Shown in pieces: positions 10,944-20,136 of a stretch of 64,000 nt of DNA (position 1 is the stretch's first letter; every line of letters begins with the position of its first letter). The notes under the pieces were generated by a model. The model ran no database searches and was not told the DNA's origin. It was given only the letters and a program-made list of their open reading frames with translations. The stretch spans positions 579,963 to 643,962 of the forward strand of contig NZ_SMZP01000004.1 of assembly GCF_013181195.1 (NCBI RefSeq), in the 5' to 3' direction. Position numbers and translations under genes: made by a program. This DNA comes from Caulobacter sp. RHG1 (GTDB taxonomy: Bacteria > Pseudomonadota > Alphaproteobacteria > Caulobacterales > Caulobacteraceae).

Positions 10944-12443
10944 ATGACGCAAGATTCCAAAACGATCCAAGGTCGCACCGGCCCCTGGGAAATCGTCCTC
11001 GGCCTCGAGGTCCACGCCCAGGTCGCCAGCAAGTCGAAGCTGTTCTCGGGCGCCGCCGTTGGTTTCGGCGCGGGCCCGAACGAGCAGGTCAGCCTCGTGG
11101 ACGCCGCCATGCCGGGTATGCTGCCGGTTCTGAACGGCTTCTGCGTTGAACAGGCGGTGAAGACTGGTCTGGGCCTCAAGGCGCAGATCAATCTGAAGAG
11201 CCGCTTCGATCGGAAGAACTACTTCTATCCCGACCTGCCGCAGGGCTATCAGATCAGCCAGTTCGACCAGCCGATCGTCGGCGAGGGCGTCGTCACCGTC
11301 GAGCGCGACGACGGCACGACCTTCGACGTCCGCATCGAGCGCCTGCACCTGGAACAGGACGCGGGCAAGTCGCTGCACGACCAGGATCCGAACGCGACCT
11401 ATGTCGACCTGAACCGCGCAGGCACGGCGCTGATGGAGATCGTCTCCAAGCCCGACATGCGCACCTCGGAAGAGGCGGCCGCCTACGTCAAGAAATTGCG
11501 CACGATCCTCGTCTACCTGGGCACCTGCGACGGTGACATGGAGAAGGGCAATCTGCGCGCGGACGTCAACGTCTCGGTCTGCCGCCCCGGCGACTACGAG
11601 AAGTTCCGTGAGACCGGCAGCTTCAAGCACCTGGGCACGCGCTGCGAGATCAAGAACGTCAACTCGTACCGCTACATCCAGCAGGCCATCGAATACGAGG
11701 CCCGTCGCCAGATCGAGATCCTGGAAGACGGCGGCGTGATCGACCAGGAAACCCGCCTGTTCGACCCGACCAAGGGCGAGACCCGCTCGATGCGGTCGAA
11801 GGAAGAGGCGCACGACTACCGCTACTTCCCCGATCCCGACCTGCTGCCGCTGGTTCTGGACCCGGCCTGGGTCAAGGATCTGGAGGCGACCCTGCCGGAA
11901 CTGCCGGACGCCAAGAAGGCGCGCCTGCAGAGCCAGTACGGACTGTCGGCCTATGACGCGGGCGTGCTGATCATCGAGAGCGACCGCGCCGACTACTTTG
12001 AAGCCGCCGCGAAGGGCCGCGACGCCAAGCTGGTCTCGAACTGGGTGACCAACGAACTGCTGTCCAAGCTGTCGGCCGGCGGTCACGAGATCGCCGCCTC
12101 GCCGCTGCCGTCCTCGGACATTGCCCAGCTGGTCGAGCTGATCGAGAATGGCACCATCTCGTCGAAGATCGCCAAGGAGGTCTTCGAGCACATGTGGGCC
12201 GGCGAGGGTCGTCCCGCCGAGATCGTCGAGAAGCGCGGCCTGGTGCAGATCAATGACACCGGCGCCATCGAGAAGGCCATCGATGATCTGATCGCCGGCA
12301 ATCCCGACAAGGCCGAGGCCGTGAAGGACAAGCCCCAAGCCCTGGGCTGGTTCGTCGGCCAGGTCATGAAGGCCACGGGCGGCAAGGCCAATCCGGGCAC
12401 GGTCAACGAGCTGCTGCGCAAGAAGCTGGGCGTCGCCGAATAG
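10944..12443 (+). CDS. gatB: Asp/Glu-tRNA amidotransferase subunit B
   Basis: A 499-residue GatB, the kinase/transamidase subunit of GatCAB. Hallmarks are [20 protein letters not shown], the ALNAG-like [17 protein letters not shown] stretch, [13 protein letters not shown], and the C-terminal YqeY-like tail with [16 protein letters not shown]. The 239-nt gap upstream (10705-10943) presumably holds its promoter. It ends before a strong hairpin. Confidence 0.97.
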   Translation: MTQDSKTIQGRTGPWEIVLGLEVHAQVASKSKLFSGAAVGFGAGPNEQVSLVDAAMPGMLPVLNGFCVEQAVKTGLGLKAQINLKSRFDRKNYFYPDLPQGYQISQFDQPIVGEGVVTVERDDGTTFDVRIERLHLEQDAGKSLHDQDPNATYVDLNRAGTALMEIVSKPDMRTSEEAAAYVKKLRTILVYLGTCDGDMEKGNLRADVNVSVCRPGDYEKFRETGSFKHLGTRCEIKNVNSYRYIQQAIEYEARRQIEILEDGGVIDQETRLFDPTKGETRSMRSKEEAHDYRYFPDPDLLPLVLDPAWVKDLEATLPELPDAKKARLQSQYGLSAYDAGVLIIESDRADYFEAAAKGRDAKLVSNWVTNELLSKLSAGGHEIAASPLPSSDIAQLVELIENGTISSKIAKEVFEHMWAGEGRPAEIVEKRGLVQINDTGAIEKAIDDLIAGNPDKAEAVKDKPQALGWFVGQVMKATGGKANPGTVNELLRKKLGVAE

Positions 12444-12468
12444 GCGTCGCAGGCAGCCAGAAACGACG

Positions 12469-12496
12469 AGGGCCCGCGGCGCAAGCCGCGGGCCCT
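12469..12496. terminator. Bidirectional terminator hairpin after gatB
   Basis: A perfect 12-bp stem AGGGCCCGCGGC / GCCGCGGGCCCT with a GCAA loop, followed on the plus strand by TCTTCGTT. It lies between gatB and the convergent gene at 12520. Confidence 0.8.
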
Positions 12497-12519
12497 TCTT
12501 CGTTGATGCGAGACTTTTA

Positions 12520-12867
12520 TTAGTTCGGGGCGGCCGGCTCTTCGGCGTGGCCCTTGTGCTTCTTGGACTTCTTGGCGGCCTTGGCGTCGTCGGCCGGAGC
12601 TGCCTGCTCTTCAGCGGCGGGCGCGGTGGCCGAGGTCGGGCTGCCCAGATCGGTGGCGCTGCTGGCCGGCGGGGCCGCTTCGGTCGACGGCAGGGTCGTG
12701 GCGCTGTCGGCGGGCGGCAGGGCGTCGTTGGTCGGAGCCGGCGTCGTCACGCTGGACTGGGGATCGGCCGGGCTGGTCTGGGGCAAGGTCGACTGAGCGA
12801 AGGCCGAGCCGGCGAAAGCGGCGGCGGCCAGGGACAGGACGGCGGCGGAGGTGCGCAGGGTCTTCAT
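12520..12867 (-). CDS. Small secreted Ala/Pro/Thr-rich protein with basic tail
   Basis: A 115-residue protein starting MKTLRTSAAVLSLAAAAFAG, a signal peptide with an AFA-Q cleavage site. The mature part is low-complexity (Ala, Pro, Ser, Thr) and ends in a lysine-rich patch (KAAKKSKKHKGH). An upstream in-frame ATG at 13047 would add 60 residues before the signal peptide, so I chose the ATG at 12867. The function is unknown; a small periplasmic protein is most likely. Confidence 0.6.
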   Translation of the reverse strand: MKTLRTSAAVLSLAAAAFAGSAFAQSTLPQTSPADPQSSVTTPAPTNDALPPADSATTLPSTEAAPPASSATDLGSPTSATAPAAEEQAAPADDAKAAKKSKKHKGHAEEPAAPN

Positions 12868-13003
12868 CGGGCGGAACCGTGTTGCTGCAACGTCGGAGTG
12901 TGACGCAGGACAAACGCTGACGGCGCAATGCGGTCGAATTAGCTTCGCAATCGGGCCTTTGCGCCCCATGCGCGGCGAGGTTGCGGCGCTCGTGACCGCA
13001 AAA

Positions 13004-13032
13004 CGGCGCCCTGAGGCATACTCAGGACGCCG
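13004..13032 (-). terminator. Rho-independent terminator for RcnB-like gene
   Basis: On the minus strand the stem CGGCGTCCTGAG / CTCAGGGCGCCG (one mismatch) encloses TATGC and is followed by TTTTG. It starts 29 nt after the stop codon of the 13061-13561 gene. Confidence 0.75.
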
Positions 13033-13060
13033 CTCATGCCTTCGCAAAACCAGTTGAGGT

Positions 13061-13561
13061 CTAGCGGTTGGCGATCACGTCGAAGATCAGGCCCGTGGCG
13101 ATCGCAGCCAGGATGTAGTCATTGCCGCTGCGGTACCAATAGTAGCCGCGGGGCGGCGCGCGCAGACCGTAACGGCCGTAGTCGTTCATCCGATAGTAGT
13201 CGCCGCGATAGTATTGCGGCAGATAGGCGCCGCGACGCCAGGCGTTGTAACCGGGGCGATAGCCCGGACGACCGTAATAGGCGGGCGGCGGCGGGCCATA
13301 AGACCAGCGATTGTTATAATAGTAGCCGTTGTGACGGCCACGATCCCAACGGTCGCCGCGATCCCAGCCACGGTCGCCGCGGCCGCGGTCCCAGCCGCCG
13401 CGATCACGGTCACGGCCGCGGTCGCCGCGATCCCAGTCGCGACCGCCACGGTCGCCGTGTTCCCAGCGGCCGCGATCCTGGGCGGACGCCTGGCTGGCCG
13501 ACAGAGCCATCGGCCCGGCCACGGCGGCCACGGCGGCGATGGTGAGCATCAGACGTTTCAT
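13061..13561 (-). CDS. RcnB-family periplasmic protein with Asp-Arg-Gly repeats
   Basis: A 166-residue protein. The signal peptide MKRLMLTIAAVAAVAG is cleaved near ASA-QD. A stretch of about 45 residues follows, made almost only of Asp, Arg, Gly and Trp (DRGDRGRDRDRGG, GDRGWDRGDRWDRG). The C-terminal RcnB-like domain holds YYRMNDYGRYGLRAPPRGYYWYRSG and a final hydrophobic segment. RcnB in E. coli affects nickel/cobalt homeostasis, but family members in alphaproteobacteria are often general envelope proteins. CAGGAG at the right spacing selects the ATG at 13561. The repeat is charge-balanced and probably disordered. Confidence 0.8.
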   Translation of the reverse strand: MKRLMLTIAAVAAVAGPMALSASQASAQDRGRWEHGDRGGRDWDRGDRGRDRDRGGWDRGRGDRGWDRGDRWDRGRHNGYYYNNRWSYGPPPPAYYGRPGYRPGYNAWRRGAYLPQYYRGDYYRMNDYGRYGLRAPPRGYYWYRSGNDYILAAIATGLIFDVIANR

Positions 13562-13764
13562 GTCGTCATCTCCTGATGGTCGGGCGGATCCTTCGAGAGG
13601 CGCCGCCAAAAACTTCCCTCGACCTTGAAACGTACGATGACGGTTTTCGGCTGAACCGCATCTGAACGACGCCGTCAGGGATCATTTCACCGGGGAAGCC
13701 TTGGCGGGAAGGGCGGTCGCCGCCATGTTCTGCGGCAACGAGAGATAAGCGGGAGCCACGACCG

Positions 13765-14490
13765 ATGAGCCGTCCGATCGAACTGCACTACTGGCCTACG
13801 CCGAACGGCTGGAAGGTCTCCATCGCTCTGGAGGAGATGGGGCTGCCCTACGAGATGATCCCCGTGAACATCGGCGCGGGCGAGCAGTTCAAGCCGGAGT
13901 TCCTGGCCATCAGCCCCAACAACCGCATGCCGGCCATCGTCGATCCCGATGGCCCCGACGGCCAGCCGATCTCGGTCTTCGAGTCCGGCGCGATCCTGCA
14001 GTATCTGGCCCGCAAGACCGGCCAGTTCTATGGCGAGACCGAGCGCGACCGAGTGCTGATCGACCAGTGGGTCATGTGGCAGATGGGCGGGCTGGGACCG
14101 ATGGCCGGCCAGACCCATCACTTCCGCCAGTACGCGTCGGCGATCATCGCCGACCAGCGCCAGATCGCCTACGGCGCCATCCGCTACACCAACGAGACCC
14201 ATCGCCTGTACGGCGTGCTCGACAAGCAGCTGGAAGGGCGCGATTTCGTCTGCGGCCAATTGTCCATCGCCGACTTCATGATCTGGCCCTGGATCGTCCC
14301 GTGGAAGAACCAGGGCATCATTCTCGACGAGTTCCCCAATTTGAGGACGTGGTTCGAGCGGGTCGGCGCGCGGGAAAACGTGCAGAAAGGCTTTAAGCTG
14401 GGCGCCGAGTTGCGCTCCGGAGGCCTGCAATCGTCGGGGAAAGCGGCCGAAGACGCCCGTAGAGTCCTGTTCGGGCAGCGTGCGCGTTAA
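13765..14490 (+). CDS. Glutathione S-transferase, YfcG/YghU-like
   Basis: A 241-residue GST. The thioredoxin-like N-terminal domain starts ELHYWPTPNGWKVSIALEE, the signature of Nu-class (YfcG/YghU) disulfide-bond oxidoreductases. NNRMPAIVD holds the cis-Pro, and the FESGAILQYLARK glutathione-binding loop follows. The helical C-terminal domain has SIADFMIWPW. Such enzymes reduce disulfides or act on glutathionylated substrates in the cytoplasm. It is a single gene followed by an 11-bp inverted repeat. Confidence 0.9.
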   Translation: MSRPIELHYWPTPNGWKVSIALEEMGLPYEMIPVNIGAGEQFKPEFLAISPNNRMPAIVDPDGPDGQPISVFESGAILQYLARKTGQFYGETERDRVLIDQWVMWQMGGLGPMAGQTHHFRQYASAIIADQRQIAYGAIRYTNETHRLYGVLDKQLEGRDFVCGQLSIADFMIWPWIVPWKNQGIILDEFPNLRTWFERVGARENVQKGFKLGAELRSGGLQSSGKAAEDARRVLFGQRAR

Positions 14491-14492
14491 GG

Positions 14493-14527
14493 CTCTGATT
14501 ACTGTGATTTACGCCGAGTAATCAGAG
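14493..14527. promoter_or_regulatory. 11-bp perfect inverted repeat after GST gene
   Basis: CTCTGATTACT (14493-14503) and AGTAATCAGAG (14517-14527) are separated by 13 nt, starting 3 nt past the GST stop. It could be a weak terminator for GST or a protein-binding site upstream of the Sel1-like gene at 14663. No T-run follows. Confidence 0.4.
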
Positions 14528-14662
14528 TCAACGAACAGTAACCGGGTGCGTCATTTATGCTCTCTGCGCGCTTAACTATATGTTCAGTGGCGCGGGACTT
14601 TTCTTCGATCAGGCTCAGAACCGGCAAAACGCCGGGGCGAGCTTGAGAGAGGAGATGAGCCA

Positions 14663-14944
14663 ATGATGATCATGAATGACGTTCCGCCGGCCGTCGTCGC
14701 CATGCTGCCGCTGCCAACCGCAGAGTCGACCGGTGACGAGCTGTTCCGCATGGGCCTGCTGTATTCGACCGGCCAGGGCGGCGCGCCGCTGGACTACGTC
14801 TCGGCCCACATGCTGTTCAACCTGGCCGCCATGCGCGGTTCGGTCGAAGCCAAGGTCTACCGCAAGGAACTGTCGCAAGAGATGCAAAGCGAAGACGTCG
14901 CTGAAGCTCAGCGCCAGGCTCGCGAATGGCTCGCCCACGGCTGA
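14663..14944 (+). CDS. Small Sel1-repeat-like protein
   Basis: A 93-residue protein with one Sel1/TPR-like unit: ELFRMGLLYSTGQGGAPLDYVSAHMLFNLAAMRGS (about 26-60) fits the helix-turn-helix Sel1 pattern, followed by a charged helix ending AREWLAHG. A GAGAGGAG ribosome binding site precedes the ATGATG start. It has no signal peptide, so it is probably a cytoplasmic adaptor. It sits just before the hfs locus, convergent with hfsD; a role in holdfast is not shown. Confidence 0.75.
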   Translation: MMIMNDVPPAVVAMLPLPTAESTGDELFRMGLLYSTGQGGAPLDYVSAHMLFNLAAMRGSVEAKVYRKELSQEMQSEDVAEAQRQAREWLAHG

Positions 14945-14964
14945 ACCCGGTCACCCGGGTTCAG
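14941..14964. terminator. Hairpin between Sel1-like gene and hfsD
   Basis: CTGAACCCGG and CCGGGTTCAG form a perfect 10-bp stem with a TCAC loop. It overlaps the Sel1-like stop codon and lies 9 nt beyond the hfsD stop, so it can end both transcripts. T-runs are weak. Confidence 0.55.
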
Positions 14965-14972
14965 ACTACCTC

Positions 14973-15713
14973 TCAGCGGATGTTGCCGTTGACTGCGTAG
15001 CTGAAGCTGACCGGCAGCAGGTCGCGGAAGTACTGCTGCATGAACAGACCCGTTTCGGCCACGCCGCTGCGCGGCACGTAGACGATATCGAAGCGGCGCA
15101 GGGGAATGAGATCCGCGCCGCCCGGGCTGGTCAGGCCTCGTAGCAGGTCCGCCGTCCGCATCATCGCCCGGCCGTCGGGGCCGCGACGAATGATCACAAC
15201 CTGATTGCGCTTGGCGCTGGTTTTGAAGCCGCCCGCCTGGATGACGGCCCGCAGCGCGTCGCTGTCGCCGGCCATGTCGAAGACGCCGGGATTGCCGACC
15301 TCGCCGCCGACGAACACCTTGAGCGGCGTCGTCGACTTCACCGAAACCTGCACCTGAGGCCGTAGCAGTTGGCCGGCATAGGCCTGGCTGATCGAGCCTT
15401 GCAGCTCGTCGATCGTGCGATCGGCCGCCATGACCGGATTGATCAGCGGCAAAGTGATGCGCCCGTCGGGTTGCACCGTCGTGGTCTTGTTCAGTTCCGG
15501 AGCCGACGGCACGGCCACATCGACCTCGTCGCCCGGATAGAAGCGATAGGACGGCTCGTCCTCGGACCAGTCCGCGTAACCGATATTAGAGAAGTTGGCG
15601 GTAGGTCTGGGGCCCGGCGTGACCGGTTCGACGTCCATATGGCCGCAGGCGGTGACGCCGCCGGCCAACAGGATCACGGCTAAGGCCGTCGAAAGGTGCG
15701 TGCGGCTCTGCAT
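14973..15713 (-). CDS. hfsD: Holdfast polysaccharide export lipoprotein HfsD (Wza/OPX family)
   Basis: A 246-residue outer-membrane polysaccharide export protein. The start MQSRTHLSTALAVILLAGG leads to a lipobox ending VTAC, so it is a lipoprotein. The Poly_export domain is seen in FYPGDEVDVAVPSAPELN and TVQPDGRITLPLI, followed by SLBB-like segments (VFVGGEVGNPGVFDM). The C-terminus is short compared with E. coli Wza. In Caulobacter crescentus hfsD lies divergent from hfsABC, exactly as here. It would form the outer-membrane channel for the holdfast polysaccharide. Confidence 0.93.
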   Translation of the reverse strand: MQSRTHLSTALAVILLAGGVTACGHMDVEPVTPGPRPTANFSNIGYADWSEDEPSYRFYPGDEVDVAVPSAPELNKTTTVQPDGRITLPLINPVMAADRTIDELQGSISQAYAGQLLRPQVQVSVKSTTPLKVFVGGEVGNPGVFDMAGDSDALRAVIQAGGFKTSAKRNQVVIIRRGPDGRAMMRTADLLRGLTSPGGADLIPLRRFDIVYVPRSGVAETGLFMQQYFRDLLPVSFSYAVNGNIR

Positions 15714-15798
15714 GCGACAAGTCTTAACAGGAATGGGTAACGAACCCTTAAGGCTGGTCGCCCCACGGTGCGAGCCAGTTTGGATCAATTGGATTCGC

Positions 15799-17304
15799 AT
15801 GTCGACGAGCGCCTGGACCAGCGTGCCGCACGACTCGCCGCCCCGTCGGGCTGCGAGCAGTCCCGCTGCGCGTCCGCAATATGCCCCGACCGACTTCGTC
15901 ACCCTGCTGTGGCGCGAGCGTTTCCTGATGCTTGTCGTGTTCGTGGTCATCGTCGCCCTGGGCTTTGCCTTCGCCACGACGCTGAAGAAGAGCTACACGG
16001 CCCAGTCCAGCCTGTTCGTCCGCCTGGGCCAGGAATACGTCTACGAACCTCGCGCCGGCGACGCCGGCCGTGGCGCTGTGCCCAACAATGACGAAGTCAT
16101 CCAGTCTGAAGCCGAGATCCTGGGCAGCGGCGAGCTGCGCGAGCGGGTGATCCGCAAGATCGGTTTCGCCAACATCTTCCCCAAGCACGCGGCCAAGTAC
16201 AATGGCGCGACGCCGGAGGGTAAGCGCAAGTTGATCGCCGAGGGCCGCGACACCATCGGCAAGAGCCTGAAGATCGAGACCGCACCGGACAACTCGATCA
16301 TTCGGCTGGCCTACCAGAACGACAGTCCGGACATGGCCGAGAAGGTGCTCAACACCTTGCTCGAGGAATATCTGGTCTACCGGCGCAGCCTGCTGATCGA
16401 CGGCGACAACACCGTCCTGCAGCGTCAGCGCGACATCTTCTCTCAGAAGCTGGGGCAGGCCGACGCGGCCTACCAGGACTTCCTGACCACCAACGATATC
16501 GGCGACTTCACCGCCCAGAAGACGGCCCTGACCCAGCTGCAGGCCAGCGTGGAGCAGCAGCGCTATTCGGTGGAGGCGCAACTGCAGGATCGCACGGGCC
16601 GCCTGGCCGTCGTCGAAGCCGAGTTGGCCAAGACGCCGGCGGAAGCCATTCTCTATCGCGACCTCGACATGACCGCCTCGGCCAAGCTGGCCCAGCTGAA
16701 GCTGGATCGCGAAAGCCTTCTGGCGCGCTACACGCCCGGCGCCCAGCCGGTGCAGGACATCAACGCCCAGATCGCCCAGCTGGAGCGCGGCCTGGCCGCG
16801 GGGCGCACCGTCGGCGAGGCCGCTCGCCGCAGCGGCCCCAATCCGATCTGGCAGACCCTCGCCAGCACCCGCAACGACCTGCGGGCCGAGGTGGCGGCGC
16901 TGCAGCAGTCGCTGACGGCCTACACCCAGCAGACCCAGGGTGTGAACGAGCGCCTGCTGCGTCTGGCGTCCCTGGAGCCGCAGTTCAACGAGCTGTCGCG
17001 TGACCGCGACGTGCTGTCCTCCAATGTCCGCGACTTCACGGTCCGCGAGCAGCAGGACGAGGCCCAGCGCCAGATGTCGGCCGAGACCAGCGACAACATC
17101 CGCATCGTCCAGCGCGCCGTGGCCCCTTCGACCGGCAAGAGCCTGAAGAAGCCCGTCCTGGCCCTGGCCGTGATGTTCGCCGCGTTCACCGCCCTGTGCG
17201 CGGGTCTGGTTCGCATGTTCCTGCGACCGGGCCTGCAGACTCCGGCCTCGGCTTCGCGCACCCTGGGCATGCCCGTCCTGGCCACCGCCGGGGTCAAGCG
17301 GTGA
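15799..17304 (+). CDS. hfsA: Holdfast chain-length/export regulator HfsA (Wzc-type, PCP family)
   Basis: About 501 residues. An N-terminal Wzz domain begins near APTDFVTLLWRERFLMLVVF (first membrane span), followed by a long periplasmic coiled region and a C-terminal second span (LALAVMFAAFTALCAGLV). It has no kinase domain; that role falls to the separate hfsB product, as in the Caulobacter split system. The start at 15799 has a poor ribosome binding site, and an in-frame ATG at 15732 behind ACAGGA is an alternative. It is divergent from hfsD with an 85-nt spacer and the first gene of hfsABC. Confidence 0.9.
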   Translation: MSTSAWTSVPHDSPPRRAASSPAARPQYAPTDFVTLLWRERFLMLVVFVVIVALGFAFATTLKKSYTAQSSLFVRLGQEYVYEPRAGDAGRGAVPNNDEVIQSEAEILGSGELRERVIRKIGFANIFPKHAAKYNGATPEGKRKLIAEGRDTIGKSLKIETAPDNSIIRLAYQNDSPDMAEKVLNTLLEEYLVYRRSLLIDGDNTVLQRQRDIFSQKLGQADAAYQDFLTTNDIGDFTAQKTALTQLQASVEQQRYSVEAQLQDRTGRLAVVEAELAKTPAEAILYRDLDMTASAKLAQLKLDRESLLARYTPGAQPVQDINAQIAQLERGLAAGRTVGEAARRSGPNPIWQTLASTRNDLRAEVAALQQSLTAYTQQTQGVNERLLRLASLEPQFNELSRDRDVLSSNVRDFTVREQQDEAQRQMSAETSDNIRIVQRAVAPSTGKSLKKPVLALAVMFAAFTALCAGLVRMFLRPGLQTPASASRTLGMPVLATAGVKR

Positions 17305-17378
17305 GTGCTTTCGTCGCCTTTCGCCAGCAAGGTTAATATCGCAACTTGCGAGACCCCAAGAACGCGGCGATTCGGTAG

Positions 17379-18080
17379 ATGGTGGATTTGAACGTCGAGA
17401 TGACTGAGCTGTGGAGCGCACTGGGTGCGCCTGCGGCCGGCCGTCCGCACGTCATACAGTTCATCTCGGCTAGGCGTGGGGAGGGGACCTCGACCGTCGC
17501 CCGCGAGTTCGCCCGCTTCGCCTCGCATCGCGCCGGCCGCAAAACCTGGTTGATCGATCTCGACCTCGCCAGTCCCAGCCAGTTTCGCGAGTTGTCCGAA
17601 GATCCCGCCCGCTACGGCCGGATCGGACCGCCGGTCGCGGCCTCGCCCGATGGCTCGGCCTTCTTCACCGTTCAGCCGCCCGCCCCGCGCGCCGAAGGCG
17701 GTGTGTGGCCGGACTCCAAGTTTCTGACGGGCCACAGCGTCGGCGGGCCACGCCTTTGGGTCGCCCGCTTCAATCGCGAAGCCCTGCGCGGTCGCCAGCA
17801 GGCCCACGTCATTCCGTCGGCAGACTATTGGCGGGCGCTGCGCAAGCACGCCGAGGTCATTGTCGTCGACAGCCCGTCCATCGATCGCTCGCAGGCCGGC
17901 GTCACGGTCGCCGAGCACATGGATCAGAGCGTGCTGGTGGTTTCGGCCGCCGAGCCGGACGTGCGCCGCCCGGCCATGCTGCGCGACGCCCTGACCGCCG
18001 CTGGCGGACGCTGCGCAGGCATGTTCTTCAACAAGGTCTCGGTCGAGCCGCCCGGCTTCCTGAAGGCCATCCTGCCGTGA
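17379..18080 (+). CDS. hfsB: HfsB, ParA/Wzc-type ATPase partner of HfsA
   Basis: A 233-residue ATPase-like protein. The Walker A region reads FISARRGEGTSTVARE and the second acidic motif VIVVDSPSID, in the style of the tyrosine-kinase half of Wzc. There is no C-terminal tyrosine cluster, so classical BY-kinase autophosphorylation is unlikely. It is probably a cytoplasmic partner of HfsA that times polymerisation and export. Its stop overlaps the hfsC GTG start (GTGA). Confidence 0.88.
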   Translation: MVDLNVEMTELWSALGAPAAGRPHVIQFISARRGEGTSTVAREFARFASHRAGRKTWLIDLDLASPSQFRELSEDPARYGRIGPPVAASPDGSAFFTVQPPAPRAEGGVWPDSKFLTGHSVGGPRLWVARFNREALRGRQQAHVIPSADYWRALRKHAEVIVVDSPSIDRSQAGVTVAEHMDQSVLVVSAAEPDVRRPAMLRDALTAAGGRCAGMFFNKVSVEPPGFLKAILP

Positions 18081-19366
18081 CCTGGGACGCCCCCAAGGGC
18101 GTTCCGAGCGGCGTCCTGTGGGACGGGGCGGCAGCCGCGCCGCCGCGAACTTCGAACATCTCGGCCTTGGCCATGATCGTGGCCGTCATCATGCTGCTGA
18201 TCTACAGCGGCGGCTGGCAGTTGCCGCTCTTTGGCGAGAAGGCCGACGAGTCGGCCTCGGGCCTCTTGCGCGTCGCCTATCTGCCCGCCTACGCCCTGGC
18301 CTTCTTCCTGATGCTGGCGCGCCCTTGGAACCTGGTCCGGGTGACGCTGCGCCAGCCCTTCCTGATCATCCTGATGGGCGTGGTCGTGGCGTCGATCACC
18401 TGGTCGATCGATCCTGGCGTCTCGATCCGCCGGGGCTTCGCCGTGGGCTGCACCACGATGTCGGGCCTGGCGCTGGCCGCCCGGTTCAGCTGGCTGGATA
18501 TGACGCGCATCATAGCCGCCGTCTTCGCTCTGCTGATCGTGGCCTGCTACGTGATCTGCATCGCCGTGCCGTCAATCGGGGTGATGACCGAGCTCTTCCC
18601 CGGCGCCTGGCGCGGCCTGTGGATGGAGAAGAACTCGCTGGGCGGTCTGATGGCGCTCGGCGCCTGCGCCCTGTGGGCCGCGGCCTTGATGGATCGAGAT
18701 CGCAGCAAGCTGTGGCTGATCTTCGGCGGGCTGGCGGTGGGTCTGGTGCTGCTGTCGCAGTCCAAGACCTCGCTGGCCTCGCTGATGCTGGGCCTGATGG
18801 CGCTGGGCTTCGTCTGGATCTGCCAGCGTGGACCCGCCCTCGGCGCCGCGGCGACCTGGGCGGGGGTCACCGGCGTGATGCTGCTGGTCCTCTTCCTGCT
18901 GCTGGCTTCCGACGTCTTCCTCGGGATTCTGGGAAAGGACGCCACCCTCACGGGCCGCACCCAGATCTGGGAGGCGGCCATGCGCCAGATCGAACAGCGG
19001 CCGTGGGAGGGCTACGGCTATGCCGCGGTCTGGGACGACAAGTCGGGACGCGGTCCCCTGGCCTGGATCGTCCACGACGCCAAGTTCACGCCGCAGCACG
19101 CCCACAATTCGTGGATCGAGCAGTGGATCGGCATCGGTCTGTTCGGGCTGGCGGCCTGGGGGCTGTTCTACCTGCAGGCCATGGCCCTGGCGCTGATCGC
19201 GGTGTTCCGCGAACGCGGGGCGCTGCTGGCGTTCCCGTTCCTGATCGTCTTTTCCCTGGTCAGCCTGACCGAGAGCATCGCGGTGATCTACAACGACTTC
19301 CGCTGGCTGGTGTTCGTCGCCTTGGCCGCCAAGCTGGCCTTCTCGGACCGCGCGCTCGAGAGCTAG
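18077..19366 (+). CDS. hfsC: HfsC polysaccharide polymerase (Wzy/O-antigen ligase family)
   Basis: About 429 residues, very hydrophobic, with roughly 10-12 spans and a large periplasmic loop containing GRTQIWEAAMRQIEQRPWEGYGY and PQHAHNSWIEQWIGIG, the conserved Wzy_C / O-antigen ligase signature with its histidine. The start is taken as the GTG at 18077, which overlaps the hfsB stop (GTGA). In C. crescentus hfsC is one of two redundant holdfast polymerases. It is convergent with hfsH with a 4-nt overlap. Confidence 0.92.
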   Translation: MTWDAPKGVPSGVLWDGAAAAPPRTSNISALAMIVAVIMLLIYSGGWQLPLFGEKADESASGLLRVAYLPAYALAFFLMLARPWNLVRVTLRQPFLIILMGVVVASITWSIDPGVSIRRGFAVGCTTMSGLALAARFSWLDMTRIIAAVFALLIVACYVICIAVPSIGVMTELFPGAWRGLWMEKNSLGGLMALGACALWAAALMDRDRSKLWLIFGGLAVGLVLLSQSKTSLASLMLGLMALGFVWICQRGPALGAAATWAGVTGVMLLVLFLLLASDVFLGILGKDATLTGRTQIWEAAMRQIEQRPWEGYGYAAVWDDKSGRGPLAWIVHDAKFTPQHAHNSWIEQWIGIGLFGLAAWGLFYLQAMALALIAVFRERGALLAFPFLIVFSLVSLTESIAVIYNDFRWLVFVALAAKLAFSDRALES

Positions 19367-20136
19367 AGGCCGATCCTCCTTGCGCCTTCGGCCACCGTCA
19401 CCACGTCGAAGCCCTCCGCCACAGCGCGGTCGATCAGCCGCTCCAGCGCGCTCGTCGTGCAGCCCCACTGCGAAGGCTCTTCGGCCACGTCATGGGTGTA
19501 GAGGATAAGCCAGGCCTTTCGGGCCTTGGCCTTGTCCAGCCAGCTGTGGGCGACCGCCTCGCCGTCTGCGCCTTCGACGCCGACCGCAGGGGCCTGGTTC
19601 AGATCGGCGCCGTCGGCGATCAGGCCGTGATGCAGGGCGCGCAGGGTCTTGAAGCGACCCGCCAGCGCCGTCTTCGCCGGTGCGCCAACGTCGCCATAGG
19701 GATAGGCGAAGCTGACCGGCTCGCCCGCGCCCCATTGGGCCAGGCTCTCGGCGTTCTGGTCGATGTCGGCCAGGGTGGTCGCCTTGGACGACTGGCCGCA
19801 GTCCAGGTGCGAGAAGGTGTGGCAGGCGATCTCGTGCCCGGCCTCATGCAGGCGTCGGGCATCTGCGCCGGTAGCGAAGCGGCCCATGGGGCCATCGCGC
19901 CCAGCCAGGCCGGCGGCGAAATAGTAGGTGCCGCGCAGGCCTCGCGCCTCCAGCGCCTTGGCGCCCGCCTCGCAGGCGGTGGCGGGGGCGTCGTCGAAGC
20001 TGAACGACACCATGGGCCGCTCCAGCGCGACCTTGGCTGGACGGCGATGGGCCAGGCGGATGAGGCGCCGGCGCAGCTTGCCCTTCAGCGTGCGGTCGGG
20101 TTCGTAGGCGTCGACCTTCTCGAATTCGACCTGCAT
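19363..20136 (-). CDS. hfsH: HfsH polysaccharide deacetylase
   Basis: A 257-residue NodB-type (carbohydrate esterase 4) deacetylase. Motif 1 is VSFSFDDAPAT (catalytic Asp pair) and motif 2 is HTFSHLDCG (metal-binding His residues); LYTHDVAEEPSQWGC near the C-terminus gives the late histidine. It removes acetyl groups from N-acetylglucosamine-type units of the holdfast, which is needed for adhesion and cohesion. No signal peptide is present, consistent with cytoplasmic action before flipping. Its start overlaps the hfsG stop (TGATG). Confidence 0.93.
   Translation of the reverse strand: MQVEFEKVDAYEPDRTLKGKLRRRLIRLAHRRPAKVALERPMVSFSFDDAPATACEAGAKALEARGLRGTYYFAAGLAGRDGPMGRFATGADARRLHEAGHEIACHTFSHLDCGQSSKATTLADIDQNAESLAQWGAGEPVSFAYPYGDVGAPAKTALAGRFKTLRALHHGLIADGADLNQAPAVGVEGADGEAVAHSWLDKAKARKAWLILYTHDVAEEPSQWGCTTSALERLIDRAVAEGFDVVTVAEGARRIGL

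Noticed and set aside
13061..13561. Asp-Arg-Gly stretch as a DNA tandem repeat or phase-variable tract
   Set aside because: The repeat is imperfect at DNA level with varying unit length, so slippage is unlikely; it is a protein low-complexity region.
15748..17421. A 557-codon minus-strand open frame opposite hfsA
   Set aside because: Low-complexity Gln/Gly/Leu composition, no motif, while hfsA on the other strand has Wzz features and fits the hfs order.
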